This document shows, in pieces, positions 5,745-12,781 of a stretch of DNA of 16,148 nt. Origin of the DNA: Bacteroidetes bacterium 4572_114 (GTDB lineage: Bacteria; Bacteroidota; Bacteroidia; Bacteroidales; 4484-276); contig NIVA01000012.1 of NCBI GenBank assembly GCA_002254335.1, positions 1-16,148 of the forward strand. The letters are read 5' to 3'. The position numbers and the translations under genes are program-made. The notes under the pieces are model-generated. The model saw only the letters and a program-made list of their open reading frames with translations, was not told the origin of the DNA and searched no databases. Position 1 is the stretch's first letter. Each line of letters opens with the position of its first letter.

Positions 5745-7754
5745 TTAAAACATCGAATCAATCAATTCATCATCAGCAATACTGGGGAGTGTAACCTTTA
5801 ACTTTGGCTCATGCTTCATTGCCCGTTTAATTGCAAAAATTGCTTCTTCGTTCCTGGCCCAACTGCGGCGCGAAATACCATTGTTCACGTCCCAGTGCAA
5901 CATCATCCGTAACCTTCTGTCTGCTTCTTCTGTTCCGTCCAGCACCATCCCAAAGCCACCGTTAATAACTTCGCCCCAGCCAACGCCACCTCCATTATGG
6001 ATGGACACCCAGGTTGCCCCACGAAATGAATCGCCAATCACATTTTGAATGGCCATATCTGCTGTAAAGCTCGAACCGTCGTAAATGTTGGAAGTTTCGC
6101 GGAAAGGCGAATCAGTACCTGAAACATCGTGATGGTCGCGCCCAAGTACCACAGGTGCTGAAATTTCACCCAGTTTGATGGCATCATTAAAAGCAGCAGC
6201 AATTTTGGTGCGTCCTTCGGCATCGGCATACAGGATACGTGCCTGTGAGCCGACTACCATTTTATTTATTTTCGCCTCCCTGATCCATCTGATGTTATCT
6301 TTCATTTGTTGGGTAATCTCCGCAGGTGCCGTGGCAGCAATTCCCTCAAGAACATCCATAGCAATCCTGTCGGTTATGTCAAGGTCAGCTGGTTTGCCCG
6401 AAGTACACACCCAACGGAAAGGCCCGAACCCGTAATCGAAACACATTGGCCCCATAATATCCTGCACATAGGATGGGTATTTAAAATCACCGTTTTCTTT
6501 TAAAATATCGGCACCGGCGCGGCCCGACTCCAATAAAAAGGCATTGCCATAATCGAAAAAGTACATGCCCCCGGCAGTAAGTTTATTGATTGCCCCCACT
6601 TGGCGCCGCAACGATGACCTGACATGTTCCTTAAACCTGTCAGGCTCATTCGCCATCATTTTATTTGATTCTTCAAAACTGATTCCTACAGGGTAATAAC
6701 CACCTGCCCAGGGATTGTGCAATGAGGTTTGATCCGAGCCTATATCAACATAAATTTCCTCAGCAACCAGTTTTTCCCACAAATCCACAACATTGCCAAC
6801 ATAGGCCAATGAAACGGATTCTTTGTTAAGCTTGGCTTTTCTGATCCTAATAGTAATCTCATCTAAATTATAAAACAGCTCATCCACCCAACCTTGTGAA
6901 TGGCGTTTCACGGCTGCCGTTTCGTTCACTTCGGCAATTACCCCCACTGCACCTGCAATAACTGCGGCTTTGGCCTGTGCCCCCGACATGCCTCCCAATC
7001 CCGAAGTAACGAAAAGTTTTCCCCCAAGTCCTTCTTCAGCCTTTCCCTTGAGCATCCTGCCTGCATTAAGCAGGGTAATGGTCGTGCCATGTACGATCCC
7101 CTGGGGGCCGATGTACATAAACGATCCGGCGGTCATTTGCCCATATTGTGAAACGCCAAGTGCGTTGAAGCGCTCCCAATCGTCCGGTTTGGAATAATTG
7201 GGGATTACCATGCCGTTGGTCACAATTACCCGCGGTGCCTCTTTGTGCGATGGGAACAATCCCATGGGATGGCCTGAATACATTGCCAGGGTCTGTACCT
7301 CCGTCATTTCGGCAAGATATTGCATCGTCAGCAGATATTGCGCCCAGTTTTGAAAAACCGCGCCATTGCCACCATAAGTTATTAGTTCGTGCGGATGTTG
7401 GGCCACAGACGGGTCTAAGTTATTCTGGATCATCAGCATAATAGCTGCCGCCTGTTTCGATTTATGTGGATATTCCTCAATATCCCGGGCATACATTTTA
7501 TACTTGGGTCGGAAGCGGTACATATAAATACGGCCATATTTCTCTAATTCACCTGCAAATTCAGGGGCGAGGATGGCATGGTGTTTTTTATCAAAATAAC
7601 GCAAGGCATTCTTTAAGGCCAATTGTTTTTCTTCCCTGCTTAAAACATCTTTTCTCTTTGGTGGATGAGAAATCTTCAAATCCCATGGTTGGGGATTTGG
7701 CAAAATTTCGGGTATTCCTTGTAAAATCTCTTTTTGAAAACTATTTAGTTTCAT
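5745..7754 (-). CDS. hutU: Urocanate hydratase
   Basis: Cytoplasmic, NAD-dependent second step of histidine degradation: urocanate plus water gives imidazolonepropionate. Conserved blocks are YGGNGAVFQNWAQY (127-140), GQMTAGSFMYIGPQGIVHGT (205-224), the nucleotide-binding GLGGMSGAQ (252-260), GPMCFDYGFGPFRW with the likely active-site Cys438 (435-448), and the C-terminal IHNGGGVGWGEVINGGFGM (585-603). At 669 aa it is longer than the roughly 550-aa Pseudomonas enzyme and fits the longer form I associate with Bacteroidota. The ATG at 7754 has a TAnnTTTGC box 21 nt upstream. No other hut gene is next to it, and the -7 box and flanking gaps suggest a single-gene transcript. Confidence 0.96.
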   Translation of the reverse strand: MKLNSFQKEILQGIPEILPNPQPWDLKISHPPKRKDVLSREEKQLALKNALRYFDKKHHAILAPEFAGELEKYGRIYMYRFRPKYKMYARDIEEYPHKSKQAAAIMLMIQNNLDPSVAQHPHELITYGGNGAVFQNWAQYLLTMQYLAEMTEVQTLAMYSGHPMGLFPSHKEAPRVIVTNGMVIPNYSKPDDWERFNALGVSQYGQMTAGSFMYIGPQGIVHGTTITLLNAGRMLKGKAEEGLGGKLFVTSGLGGMSGAQAKAAVIAGAVGVIAEVNETAAVKRHSQGWVDELFYNLDEITIRIRKAKLNKESVSLAYVGNVVDLWEKLVAEEIYVDIGSDQTSLHNPWAGGYYPVGISFEESNKMMANEPDRFKEHVRSSLRRQVGAINKLTAGGMYFFDYGNAFLLESGRAGADILKENGDFKYPSYVQDIMGPMCFDYGFGPFRWVCTSGKPADLDITDRIAMDVLEGIAATAPAEITQQMKDNIRWIREAKINKMVVGSQARILYADAEGRTKIAAAFNDAIKLGEISAPVVLGRDHHDVSGTDSPFRETSNIYDGSSFTADMAIQNVIGDSFRGATWVSIHNGGGVGWGEVINGGFGMVLDGTEEADRRLRMMLHWDVNNGISRRSWARNEEAIFAIKRAMKHEPKLKVTLPSIADDELIDSMF

Positions 7755-7775
7755 TTTTTTTACGATTTATTTCCG

Positions 7776-7784
7776 GCAAAATTA
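7776..7784 (-). promoter_or_regulatory. Promoter -7 box of hutU
   Basis: TAATTTTGC on the minus strand, matching TAnnTTTGC, 21 nt before the hutU ATG. Confidence 0.6.
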
Positions 7785-7856
7785 ATACAATTGAACCAAT
7801 GATAAACCCTTTTGCAGGATGCTTTTTTAATAAATCTGCAATTTCAGCCGCTTTTA

Positions 7857-7889
7857 ATTTCCTAAGCGACTTCGAGTCGCTAAGGAAAT
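7857..7889 (-). repeat. 33-nt hairpin repeat, copy 1, between hutU and ferredoxin
   Basis: ATTTCCTAAGCGACT, loop TCG, then AGTCGCTAAGGAAAT: a 15-bp stem with a single A-A mismatch. Its reverse complement equals the copy at 16071-16103 at 31 of 33 positions, including the same off-centre mismatch. It lies in the divergent promoter region, upstream of both hutU and the ferredoxin gene. Confidence 0.75.
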
Positions 7890-7980
7890 AAAAAAGGTTT
7901 ATCCTGTGAAATATTAATTTAGATTCACTATAAATTAAGATGAAATGGTTATTAATAATTCGTTAAAAAGAAAATATTTT

Positions 7981-7989
7981 CACCTTTGC
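7981..7989 (+). promoter_or_regulatory. Probable promoter -7 box of the ferredoxin gene
   Basis: CACCTTTGC, one base off TAnnTTTGC, 33 nt before the ferredoxin ATG. An AT-rich stretch precedes it (GTTAAA at 7954-7959), but no exact TTTG is seen. Confidence 0.45.
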
Positions 7990-8022
7990 AAAAATTAGTT
8001 AACTAATAAAAAACAAATTAAA

Positions 8023-8190
8023 ATGGCCTACATTATCACAGACGACTGTACCGCATGTGGTACTTGCATTGATGAGTGTCCCGTAGAAGCAATTTCTGAG
8101 GGCGATATTTACGTAATTGACGCTGATGCCTGCACCGATTGTGGCGCTTGCGCGGACGTTTGTCCTGTTGAAGCAATTCACCCGGAATAA
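8023..8190 (+). CDS. 2[4Fe-4S] clostridial-type ferredoxin
   Basis: A 55-aa soluble electron carrier. It holds two CxxCxxCxxxCP clusters: Cys9, Cys12, Cys15 and Cys19 followed by Pro, then Cys37, Cys40, Cys43 and Cys47 followed by Pro. Both repeats continue as VEAI, giving the two-fold internal symmetry of bacterial ferredoxins. It is very acidic and ends HPE. Proteins of this type pass low-potential electrons to and from enzymes such as pyruvate:ferredoxin oxidoreductase, which suggests anaerobic or fermentative metabolism; the partner is not in the window. The gene has its own promoter-like box upstream and an intrinsic terminator 31 nt downstream, so it is a single-gene unit. It is short enough to be missed by length-filtered gene calling. 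Confidence 0.97.
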   Translation: MAYIITDDCTACGTCIDECPVEAISEGDIYVIDADACTDCGACADVCPVEAIHPE

Positions 8191-8196
8191 TTCCGG
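8182..8196 (+). repeat. Small hairpin with the ferredoxin stop codon as its loop
   Basis: CCGGAA (8182-8187), TAA (8188-8190, the stop codon), TTCCGG (8191-8196): a perfect 6-bp stem with the stop codon as the loop. It may simply be chance; no T-run follows. Confidence 0.4.
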
Positions 8197-8221
8197 CACA
8201 GGGTAAAAACAAAATGATGGA

Positions 8222-8248
8222 CCCGACCAGTAATGGCCGGGTTTTTTT
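8222..8248 (+). terminator. Intrinsic terminator of the ferredoxin gene
   Basis: CCCGACC, loop AGTAAT, GGCCGGG (one A-C mismatch), followed by seven T residues at 8242-8248. Confidence 0.85.
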
Positions 8249-8346
8249 GTGCAGATATTCCTGGAGAACAATCATCAAAAAAGGCAGCAACCTATTTTAA
8301 TGAATTTACTGTCAACCTCTCTTCATACATGCAAGGGACTAAGTGA

Positions 8347-8365
8347 AACGGATTAAAAATCCGTT
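8347..8365. repeat. Perfect 8-bp hairpin in the gap before the DUF4160 remnant
   Basis: AACGGATT, loop AAA, AATCCGTT. Apart from this hairpin and a 10-bp palindrome TAACATGTTA at 8399-8408, nothing recognisable occurs between the ferredoxin terminator and the DUF4160 fragment at 8427. Confidence 0.5.
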
Positions 8366-8426
8366 CGACCAGCGAAAATCCGCGTCTGAAAACATCGTTA
8401 ACATGTTAGCATTAGTAACTTTTTAA

Positions 8427-8600
8427 GAGCCTACTACCGTAATTGCAATTGACGATGGTGAAGTGTTGACCGGGCATTTACCAAAAAGGAAAATGAAACT
8501 TGTTCAGGCCTGGATTGAAATCCATCAGGAAGAACTTCTTGCAAATTGGACATTAGCAATTAGAGGCGAACAACTATTTCGTATTGTACCACTAAAATAA
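8427..8600 (+). pseudogene. DUF4160 family gene, 5'-truncated
   Basis: After a stop codon at 8424-8426 the frame is open for 57 codons and resembles the C-terminal part of DUF4160: VIAIDDGEVLTGHLPKRKM, then KLVQAWIEIHQEELLANWTL, ending LFRIVPLK. DUF4160 proteins are normally about 80-90 aa and begin with a segment carrying a PHFHA-like motif; that segment is missing here, and no remnant of it is seen in any frame just upstream. No ATG occurs before codon 23. A short product from GTG at codon 13 or the ATG is possible but would lack the family signature. It ends 7 nt before the DUF2442 gene, a usual partner, so the pair was probably an operon before the loss. Confidence 0.75.
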
Positions 8601-8607
8601 TAACATA

Positions 8608-8835
8608 ATGTTAAAAGTAATTTCTGTTGAACCAAAAGAAAGCCACATTCTGTTTATCAGGTTATCAAACGGTAAAGAAGGAGAGTTTGATGTGACGCCC
8701 TATTTGGACAGAGGGATTTTCACTGAATTAAAAAACGAAAGTTATTTCAAACAGGCAAGCCCCTGTTTCTATGGCATTGCCTGGCCGCAACAACAAGATT
8801 TTAGTGCCGATACCATTGAGTGTGAAATGCGTTAA
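8608..8835 (+). CDS. DUF2442 domain protein
   Basis: A 75-aa protein with the DUF2442 pattern: VISVEPKESHILFIRLSNGK, a central FDVTPYLDRGIFTELKN, and IAWPQQQDFSADTIECE near the end. This family of small proteins of unknown function is typically paired with DUF4160, and the pair is often listed among candidate toxin-antitoxin modules; direct functional proof is not known to me. The upstream DUF4160 partner is truncated, so the pair is probably not working as a two-part unit. It starts at the ATG 7 nt after the remnant. No promoter of its own is visible. A strong bidirectional terminator follows. Confidence 0.82.
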   Translation: MLKVISVEPKESHILFIRLSNGKEGEFDVTPYLDRGIFTELKNESYFKQASPCFYGIAWPQQQDFSADTIECEMR

Positions 8836-8850
8836 GGGGATTTTGTACCT

Positions 8851-8870
8851 GGCCCAATAAAAAGTGGGCC
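8851..8870 (+). repeat. GC-rich hairpin after the DUF2442 gene
   Basis: GGCCCA and TGGGCC form a perfect 6-bp stem with an 8-nt loop. A second dyad, GGCCCAGGGCC, follows at 8884-8894. There is no T-run, so it may be a processing or pause structure ahead of the true terminator. Confidence 0.45.
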
Positions 8871-8915
8871 TACCCGATGTTTAGGCCCAGGGCCAAAATC
8901 AATTAATAATATAGT

Positions 8916-8955
8916 AAAAAAAAAGCCGGATAATCAATTATCCGGCTTTTTTTTT
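8916..8955. terminator. Bidirectional intrinsic terminator between the DUF2442 gene and hppA
   Basis: GCCGGATAAT (8925-8934), loop CA, ATTATCCGGC (8937-8946): a perfect 10-bp stem flanked by nine A residues on the left and nine T residues on the right. It therefore works as a terminator in both directions and separates these convergent genes. Confidence 0.93.
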
Positions 8956-9005
8956 ATTTCATAGGATGCCACTATTTGGGCAAAACTTCACCCATAATTT
9001 TAGCA

Positions 9006-11393
9006 TTACCCATTAATCCGCATTTTATAAAACGACCTCCAGACAAAGTACAGGGCAATAATAAGGAATACACCACCTACATAATAGGCAACTCCCCTAA
9101 ATTGTGGCGCAATGGCAATTTCCATGGCCAACAACCCAAACAATGTACTGAACTTAATAATCGGGTTCAATGCCACAGAAGATGTGTCTTTATATGGGTC
9201 TCCCACTGTATCACCAACTACAACAGCCTCATGGAGCGGGGTCCCTTTTTCCTGCATATCCACTTCAACCACTTTCTTGGCATTGTCCCAGGCCCCACCT
9301 GCATTGGCCATAAAAATAGCCTGGAAAAGCCCAAAAAAAGCAATCGAAATAAGATAACTAATAAACATAGAGACCGGAAGTGGGGAATTGACCGGTGATG
9401 ACAAAAATGCAAAAGCCAAAGCAAAAGAGAAGATGGCTATAAAAATATTCCACATCCCTTTTTGTGCGTAAATCGTACAGATTTTAACAACAGCCTTCGA
9501 TTTTTCCACATCGGCCTTTTTTGGGGCATTTGGGTCGAGGTTGATATTGTGCTTGATAAACTCAACTGCACGAGCGGCACCTGTGCTAACAGCTTGTATC
9601 GAAGCACCCGTAAACCAATAAATAACCGCGCCACCAAGCAAGAACCCCATAATTGTGTATGGGTTCAGCAGGTTCAGGATTTCGGCAGGCTCGATATGAA
9701 GTGTGTGCTTGATAACAAGGATCAGTGAAAAAATCATGGTGGTCGCACCTACTACAGCAGTACCAATCAGTACAGGCTTTGCAGTGGCCTTAAATGTATT
9801 ACCGGCACCATCGTTGGCTTCAAGGTAATATTTAGATTTTTCAAAGTCAGGTGTAAAACCAAAGTCCCTTTCAATTTCCGGGGTGACTTCTTTTTGGTTT
9901 TCTTCTATCAGCGAAAGCTCGTAAATCGACTGTGCATTATCAGTTACAGGGCCATAACTGTCAACAGCAATGGTAACGGGGCCCATCCCCAACATTCCGA
10001 AAGCCACAAGGCCAAAGGCAAAAATTGACGGGTAAATCATAAATGAATCAAGGCCAAAAGTACTGGCATAATAGGCAACGAACATCAGTAAAAAGAACAC
10101 CATCCCTTTCCAGAATGCGCTAAAGTTTCCGGCAACCAGGCCTGATAAGATATTCAACGAGGCCCCACCTTGTTTGGAAGCTTCAACTACTTCGTTTACG
10201 TGGATTGATTTGGGGCTGGTAAATATTTTAGTAAACTCCGGAATTAGGGCAGCACCAAGTGTACCCGCGCTAATGATCACCGAAAGGCTAATCCATAAAT
10301 TGTTAGGTAACTCGAAAATGGTCAGGTAACTCACAATAAAAGTTACCACAATAGAAATTAGGGAAGTAATCCACACCAATGAAGTAAGTGGTTTCTCGAA
10401 ATCCAGGTCATCAACATTACTATATTTTGCTTTGGTAATGGCACCATTTATCCAGAAAGAAACAATAGATGTTACAATCATTAAAATCCGCATTACAAAA
10501 ATCCAGGTCAACAATTGTACCTGGTGCATTGGGTCGATAACTGCAAGCAGTATAAAGGAAATAAGTGCAACACCTGTTACACCATAAGTTTCAAAACCAT
10601 CGGCGGTAGGGCCAACACTGTCACCGGCATTATCACCCACACAGTCGGCAATAGTTCCCGGGTTACGCGGGTCATCTTCACCAATCTTAAAAATCACCTT
10701 CATCAGGTCGGAACCGATGTCGGCAATCTTGGTAAAAATACCACCGGCAATCCTGAGCACAGATGCGCCAAGCGATTCACCAATGGCAAAGCCAATAAAA
10801 CTGGCGCCTGCATATTCGCCCGGGACAAACATAAGGATGATCAACATCATCATCAATTCGAGTGAGATCAACACGACCCCGATGCTCATCCCTGCATTCA
10901 GGGGGATATTGAGCAATTTGATTGGTTTTCTTTCCAGTGATGCAAAAGCCATTCTTGAGTTGGCCAGTGTGTTCATCCTAATACCAAACCAGGCAACGGC
11001 ATACGAGCCAAGTATCCCAATTATTGTCCATCCCAGAATCATTGCTACCCCGCCTATTCCGAAATTGGCCTCCGACAGCCATCCGAAATAAAAAGCAACA
11101 GCGGCACCGATAAAGAGGAACAAAATGGCTAAAAATTTCCCCTGCTGTAACAGGTAAGTTTTAGCAGTTTCAAAAATCACCTGTGCAACATCCAGCATAG
11201 ATTTATGCGCCCTGATTTTTTTCACTTGTACGAACTGGTACAATCCAAACATAAAGCCTGCTGTGGTGATGAGGAACCCCCAATAGAGGATGTTCTGTGA
11301 TTTGATTTCCGCCGGGATAACGAGGTCAGCTTCGCTGGCAAACGTTAAAACAGGCAATAGTGCCGCAGCACAAAAAGCTAAAAGTTTTTTCAT
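9006..11393 (-). CDS. hppA: Membrane-bound ion-translocating pyrophosphatase
   Basis: An inner-membrane pump that couples hydrolysis of pyrophosphate to export of H+ and/or Na+, saving energy from biosynthetic by-products. At 795 aa it is longer than typical bacterial forms of about 670-700. It starts with a signal-like helix (residues 1-19, ending FAS) and has around 16 helices. Active-site blocks are GEDDPRNPGTIADCVGDNAG (238-257) with Asp254 and Asp258, DSYGPVTDNA (478-487) and GDTVGDPYKDTS (727-738). Lys535 in GNTFKATAK occupies the place where a lysine marks potassium-independent enzymes and alanine marks potassium-dependent ones, so K+ independence is likely; the pumped ion cannot be read with confidence. 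The ATG at 11393 has a TAnnTTTGC box 40 nt upstream, and a shared terminator follows the gene. Confidence 0.95.
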   Translation of the reverse strand: MKKLLAFCAAALLPVLTFASEADLVIPAEIKSQNILYWGFLITTAGFMFGLYQFVQVKKIRAHKSMLDVAQVIFETAKTYLLQQGKFLAILFLFIGAAVAFYFGWLSEANFGIGGVAMILGWTIIGILGSYAVAWFGIRMNTLANSRMAFASLERKPIKLLNIPLNAGMSIGVVLISLELMMMLIILMFVPGEYAGASFIGFAIGESLGASVLRIAGGIFTKIADIGSDLMKVIFKIGEDDPRNPGTIADCVGDNAGDSVGPTADGFETYGVTGVALISFILLAVIDPMHQVQLLTWIFVMRILMIVTSIVSFWINGAITKAKYSNVDDLDFEKPLTSLVWITSLISIVVTFIVSYLTIFELPNNLWISLSVIISAGTLGAALIPEFTKIFTSPKSIHVNEVVEASKQGGASLNILSGLVAGNFSAFWKGMVFFLLMFVAYYASTFGLDSFMIYPSIFAFGLVAFGMLGMGPVTIAVDSYGPVTDNAQSIYELSLIEENQKEVTPEIERDFGFTPDFEKSKYYLEANDGAGNTFKATAKPVLIGTAVVGATTMIFSLILVIKHTLHIEPAEILNLLNPYTIMGFLLGGAVIYWFTGASIQAVSTGAARAVEFIKHNINLDPNAPKKADVEKSKAVVKICTIYAQKGMWNIFIAIFSFALAFAFLSSPVNSPLPVSMFISYLISIAFFGLFQAIFMANAGGAWDNAKKVVEVDMQEKGTPLHEAVVVGDTVGDPYKDTSSVALNPIIKFSTLFGLLAMEIAIAPQFRGVAYYVGGVFLIIALYFVWRSFYKMRING

Positions 11394-11433
11394 ATGTAAA
11401 TTTATTTAAAATTAAGGTTTCCCAAAAATTGCG

Positions 11434-11442
11434 GCAAAATTA
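11434..11442 (-). promoter_or_regulatory. Promoter -7 box of hppA
   Basis: TAATTTTGC on the minus strand, a full TAnnTTTGC match, 40 nt before the hppA ATG. No convincing -33 box. Confidence 0.55.
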
Positions 11443-11570
11443 AAATTATTTATTTTCCGTTTAGGAGTTTTTATAGTTAACTGTCAATTTTGCTATTATT
11501 TAGATTGATTTCAGTGTTCAAGGTGAGGTTAGGCCCTTGTTTAATAACTATTTAGCTAGATGCTTAATTT

Positions 11571-11747
11571 ACAGAATCATTAAGACCCCATCCCCGACCC
11601 TTCCCCTGAAATGGAAGGGAGTTCCACCGCACCAGCCAGTGCAGCGAGAGTCCTCCCCCTTCGATGACCAGCAGGGCATCCGTATGGACAGAAAGGAGTC
11701 CGTACTGAAAGGGGAATCCTGATAGCTATCGGGAAGAGGGGTTCTGT
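11571..11747. repeat. GC-rich intergenic repeat between hppA and pyrF
   Basis: This block is far richer in G+C than the gap around it. It is bounded by the inverted hexamers ACAGAA (11571-11576) and TTCTGT (11742-11747), with ACCCC and GGGGT just inside them. It contains the hairpin CCCTTCC/GGAAGGG (11598-11619), two similar units starting TCCGTA (11681 and 11699) and an imperfect palindrome, TCCTGATAGCTATCGGGA (11717-11734), related to the cores at 1836 and 2901. Frames across it are open by chance only. It resembles the dispersed non-coding repeats of many Bacteroidota. Elsewhere the 468-bp gap holds only the two promoters. Confidence 0.55.
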
Positions 11748-11832
11748 GGTAATGGAAGTTAGATGGGTGACTATAAAAAAGCGGCTAAATAATAACCTTT
11801 TCTTCTTTTTTCCATTGATTTGCAGATAACTG

Positions 11833-11841
11833 TATTTTTGC
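11833..11841 (+). promoter_or_regulatory. Promoter -7 box of pyrF
   Basis: TATTTTTGC, a full TAnnTTTGC match, 20 nt before the ATG at 11862. A possible TTG -33 element lies about 17 nt upstream (near 11815). This places the transcript start after the alternative ATG at 11820 and argues against that start. Confidence 0.65.
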
Positions 11842-11861
11842 ACATTCAAAAAAAAACCATC

Positions 11862-12704
11862 ATGAACAGATCCCAACTAATTGATACCATTAAGCTGAAA
11901 AGATCATATTTGTGCATCGGCCTTGATACTGATCCTGAGAAAATCCCAACACATCTGCACAAGTATGATGATCCGGTTTTTGAATTTAACCGACAAATTA
12001 TCAAGTCAACCCATGACCTTGCCGTTGCTTATAAACCGAATATTGCATTTTACGAGGGCCAGGGTTTAAAGGGTTGGGAGAGCCTGCAAAAGACTATCCG
12101 TTTTCTGGATTCTTATAAAAGTTCGATTTTCACCATTGCCGATGCAAAACGCGGTGACATTGGCAATACTTCCGAGCGGTATGCTGCTGCATTTTTAGGT
12201 TTGCCTCCCACCGGTTTGAACTTCGATGCCATTACAGTTGCGCCATACATGGGCCATGACTCGGTTAAGCCATTTTTGAAGATTGAAAACAAGTGGGCCG
12301 TACTTTTGGCTTTGACCTCCAATGCAGGTGCGGATGATTTTCAAAACAGCAGGCTGGAAAACGGGCAAACGCTATTTGAAAATGTCCTGGGGACATCGAA
12401 GGAATGGGGCACGCCCGAAAACCTTATGTATGTTGTTGGTGCAACAAAAGCTGAAATGTTATCCGCCGTAAGGAAAATAGTTCCCGATTCATTTCTTTTG
12501 GTTCCCGGTGTCGGCGCACAGGGTGGCAATTTGGAAGAAGTATCAAAATATGGGATGAACAGTGATTGCGGGCTTTTGGTCAACTCTTCACGTGGGATAA
12601 TTTATGCAGGTAAAGGAGAGGATTTCGCACTGAAGGCCAGGGGGCAGGCAAAAATTTTACAGCAACAAATGGAGGTTGCTTTGTACGATCATAGGATTAT
12701 TTGA
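11862..12704 (+). CDS. pyrF: Orotidine 5'-phosphate decarboxylase
   Basis: Last step of UMP synthesis in the cytoplasm: orotidine 5'-phosphate gives UMP and CO2. The protein is 280 aa, the longer type of the family. Key parts are CIGLDTDPEKIP (18-29), AYKPN with Lys58, the catalytic ADAKRGDIGNTSERYA (93-108, with Asp94, Lys96 and Asp99), the phosphate-binding VPGVGAQGG (214-222) and LLVNSSRGIIYA (238-249). I place the start at ATG 11862 (MNRSQLID), matching the usual N-terminus. An in-frame ATG at 11820 would add 14 residues that overlap the promoter. The gene is divergent from hppA, and 38 nt separate it from the next ORF on the same strand. No other pyr gene is in the window. Confidence 0.95.
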   Translation: MNRSQLIDTIKLKRSYLCIGLDTDPEKIPTHLHKYDDPVFEFNRQIIKSTHDLAVAYKPNIAFYEGQGLKGWESLQKTIRFLDSYKSSIFTIADAKRGDIGNTSERYAAAFLGLPPTGLNFDAITVAPYMGHDSVKPFLKIENKWAVLLALTSNAGADDFQNSRLENGQTLFENVLGTSKEWGTPENLMYVVGATKAEMLSAVRKIVPDSFLLVPGVGAQGGNLEEVSKYGMNSDCGLLVNSSRGIIYAGKGEDFALKARGQAKILQQQMEVALYDHRII

Positions 12705-12724
12705 ATTGAAAACAGTTTGGATTA

Positions 12725-12738
12725 GGTTCATAGGAACC
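12725..12738 (+). promoter_or_regulatory. Palindrome upstream of the HigA-like gene, possible operator
   Basis: GGTTC-ATAG-GAACC is a perfect 5-bp inverted repeat with a 4-nt spacer, 20 nt after the pyrF stop and directly before the antitoxin gene. HigA-type antitoxins commonly repress their own promoter through such dyads, so this is a natural candidate site, but the role is inferred from position only. The AGGA inside it could also be the ribosome-binding site for the ATG at 12743. Confidence 0.4.
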
Positions 12739-12781
12739 CACAATGAATATGATAAAATTAATCCACACAAAATATAAAATC

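Noticed and set aside
5609..5794. 61-aa plus-strand frame
   Set aside because: Made of the inverted repeat and the 3' end of hutU; no start signal or domain.
7466..7891. 141-aa plus-strand frame running through the hutU start and promoter
   Set aside because: Covers the hutU N-terminus in antisense, its -7 box and a hairpin repeat; no domain.
7999..8290. Minus-strand frames of 84 and 90 aa
   Set aside because: Antisense to the ferredoxin gene, whose eight-cysteine pattern is unambiguous, and they run over its terminator.
8427..8835. Calling DUF4160-DUF2442 an active toxin-antitoxin system
   Set aside because: The first gene lacks its N-terminal third and a start codon, and the toxin role of the family is unproven.
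10515..11091. Overlapping plus-strand frames of 116 and 124 aa
   Set aside because: Antisense to hppA; their openness is explained by codon bias of the real gene, and no family is recognisable.
11820..11861. Upstream in-frame ATG giving a 294-aa PyrF
   Set aside because: The extra codons overlap the TATTTTTGC promoter box and do not resemble PyrF N-termini; ATG at 11862 is better.
11580..11876. 98-aa minus-strand frame
   Set aside because: Crosses the pyrF promoter and start and the GC-rich repeat block; low-complexity translation.
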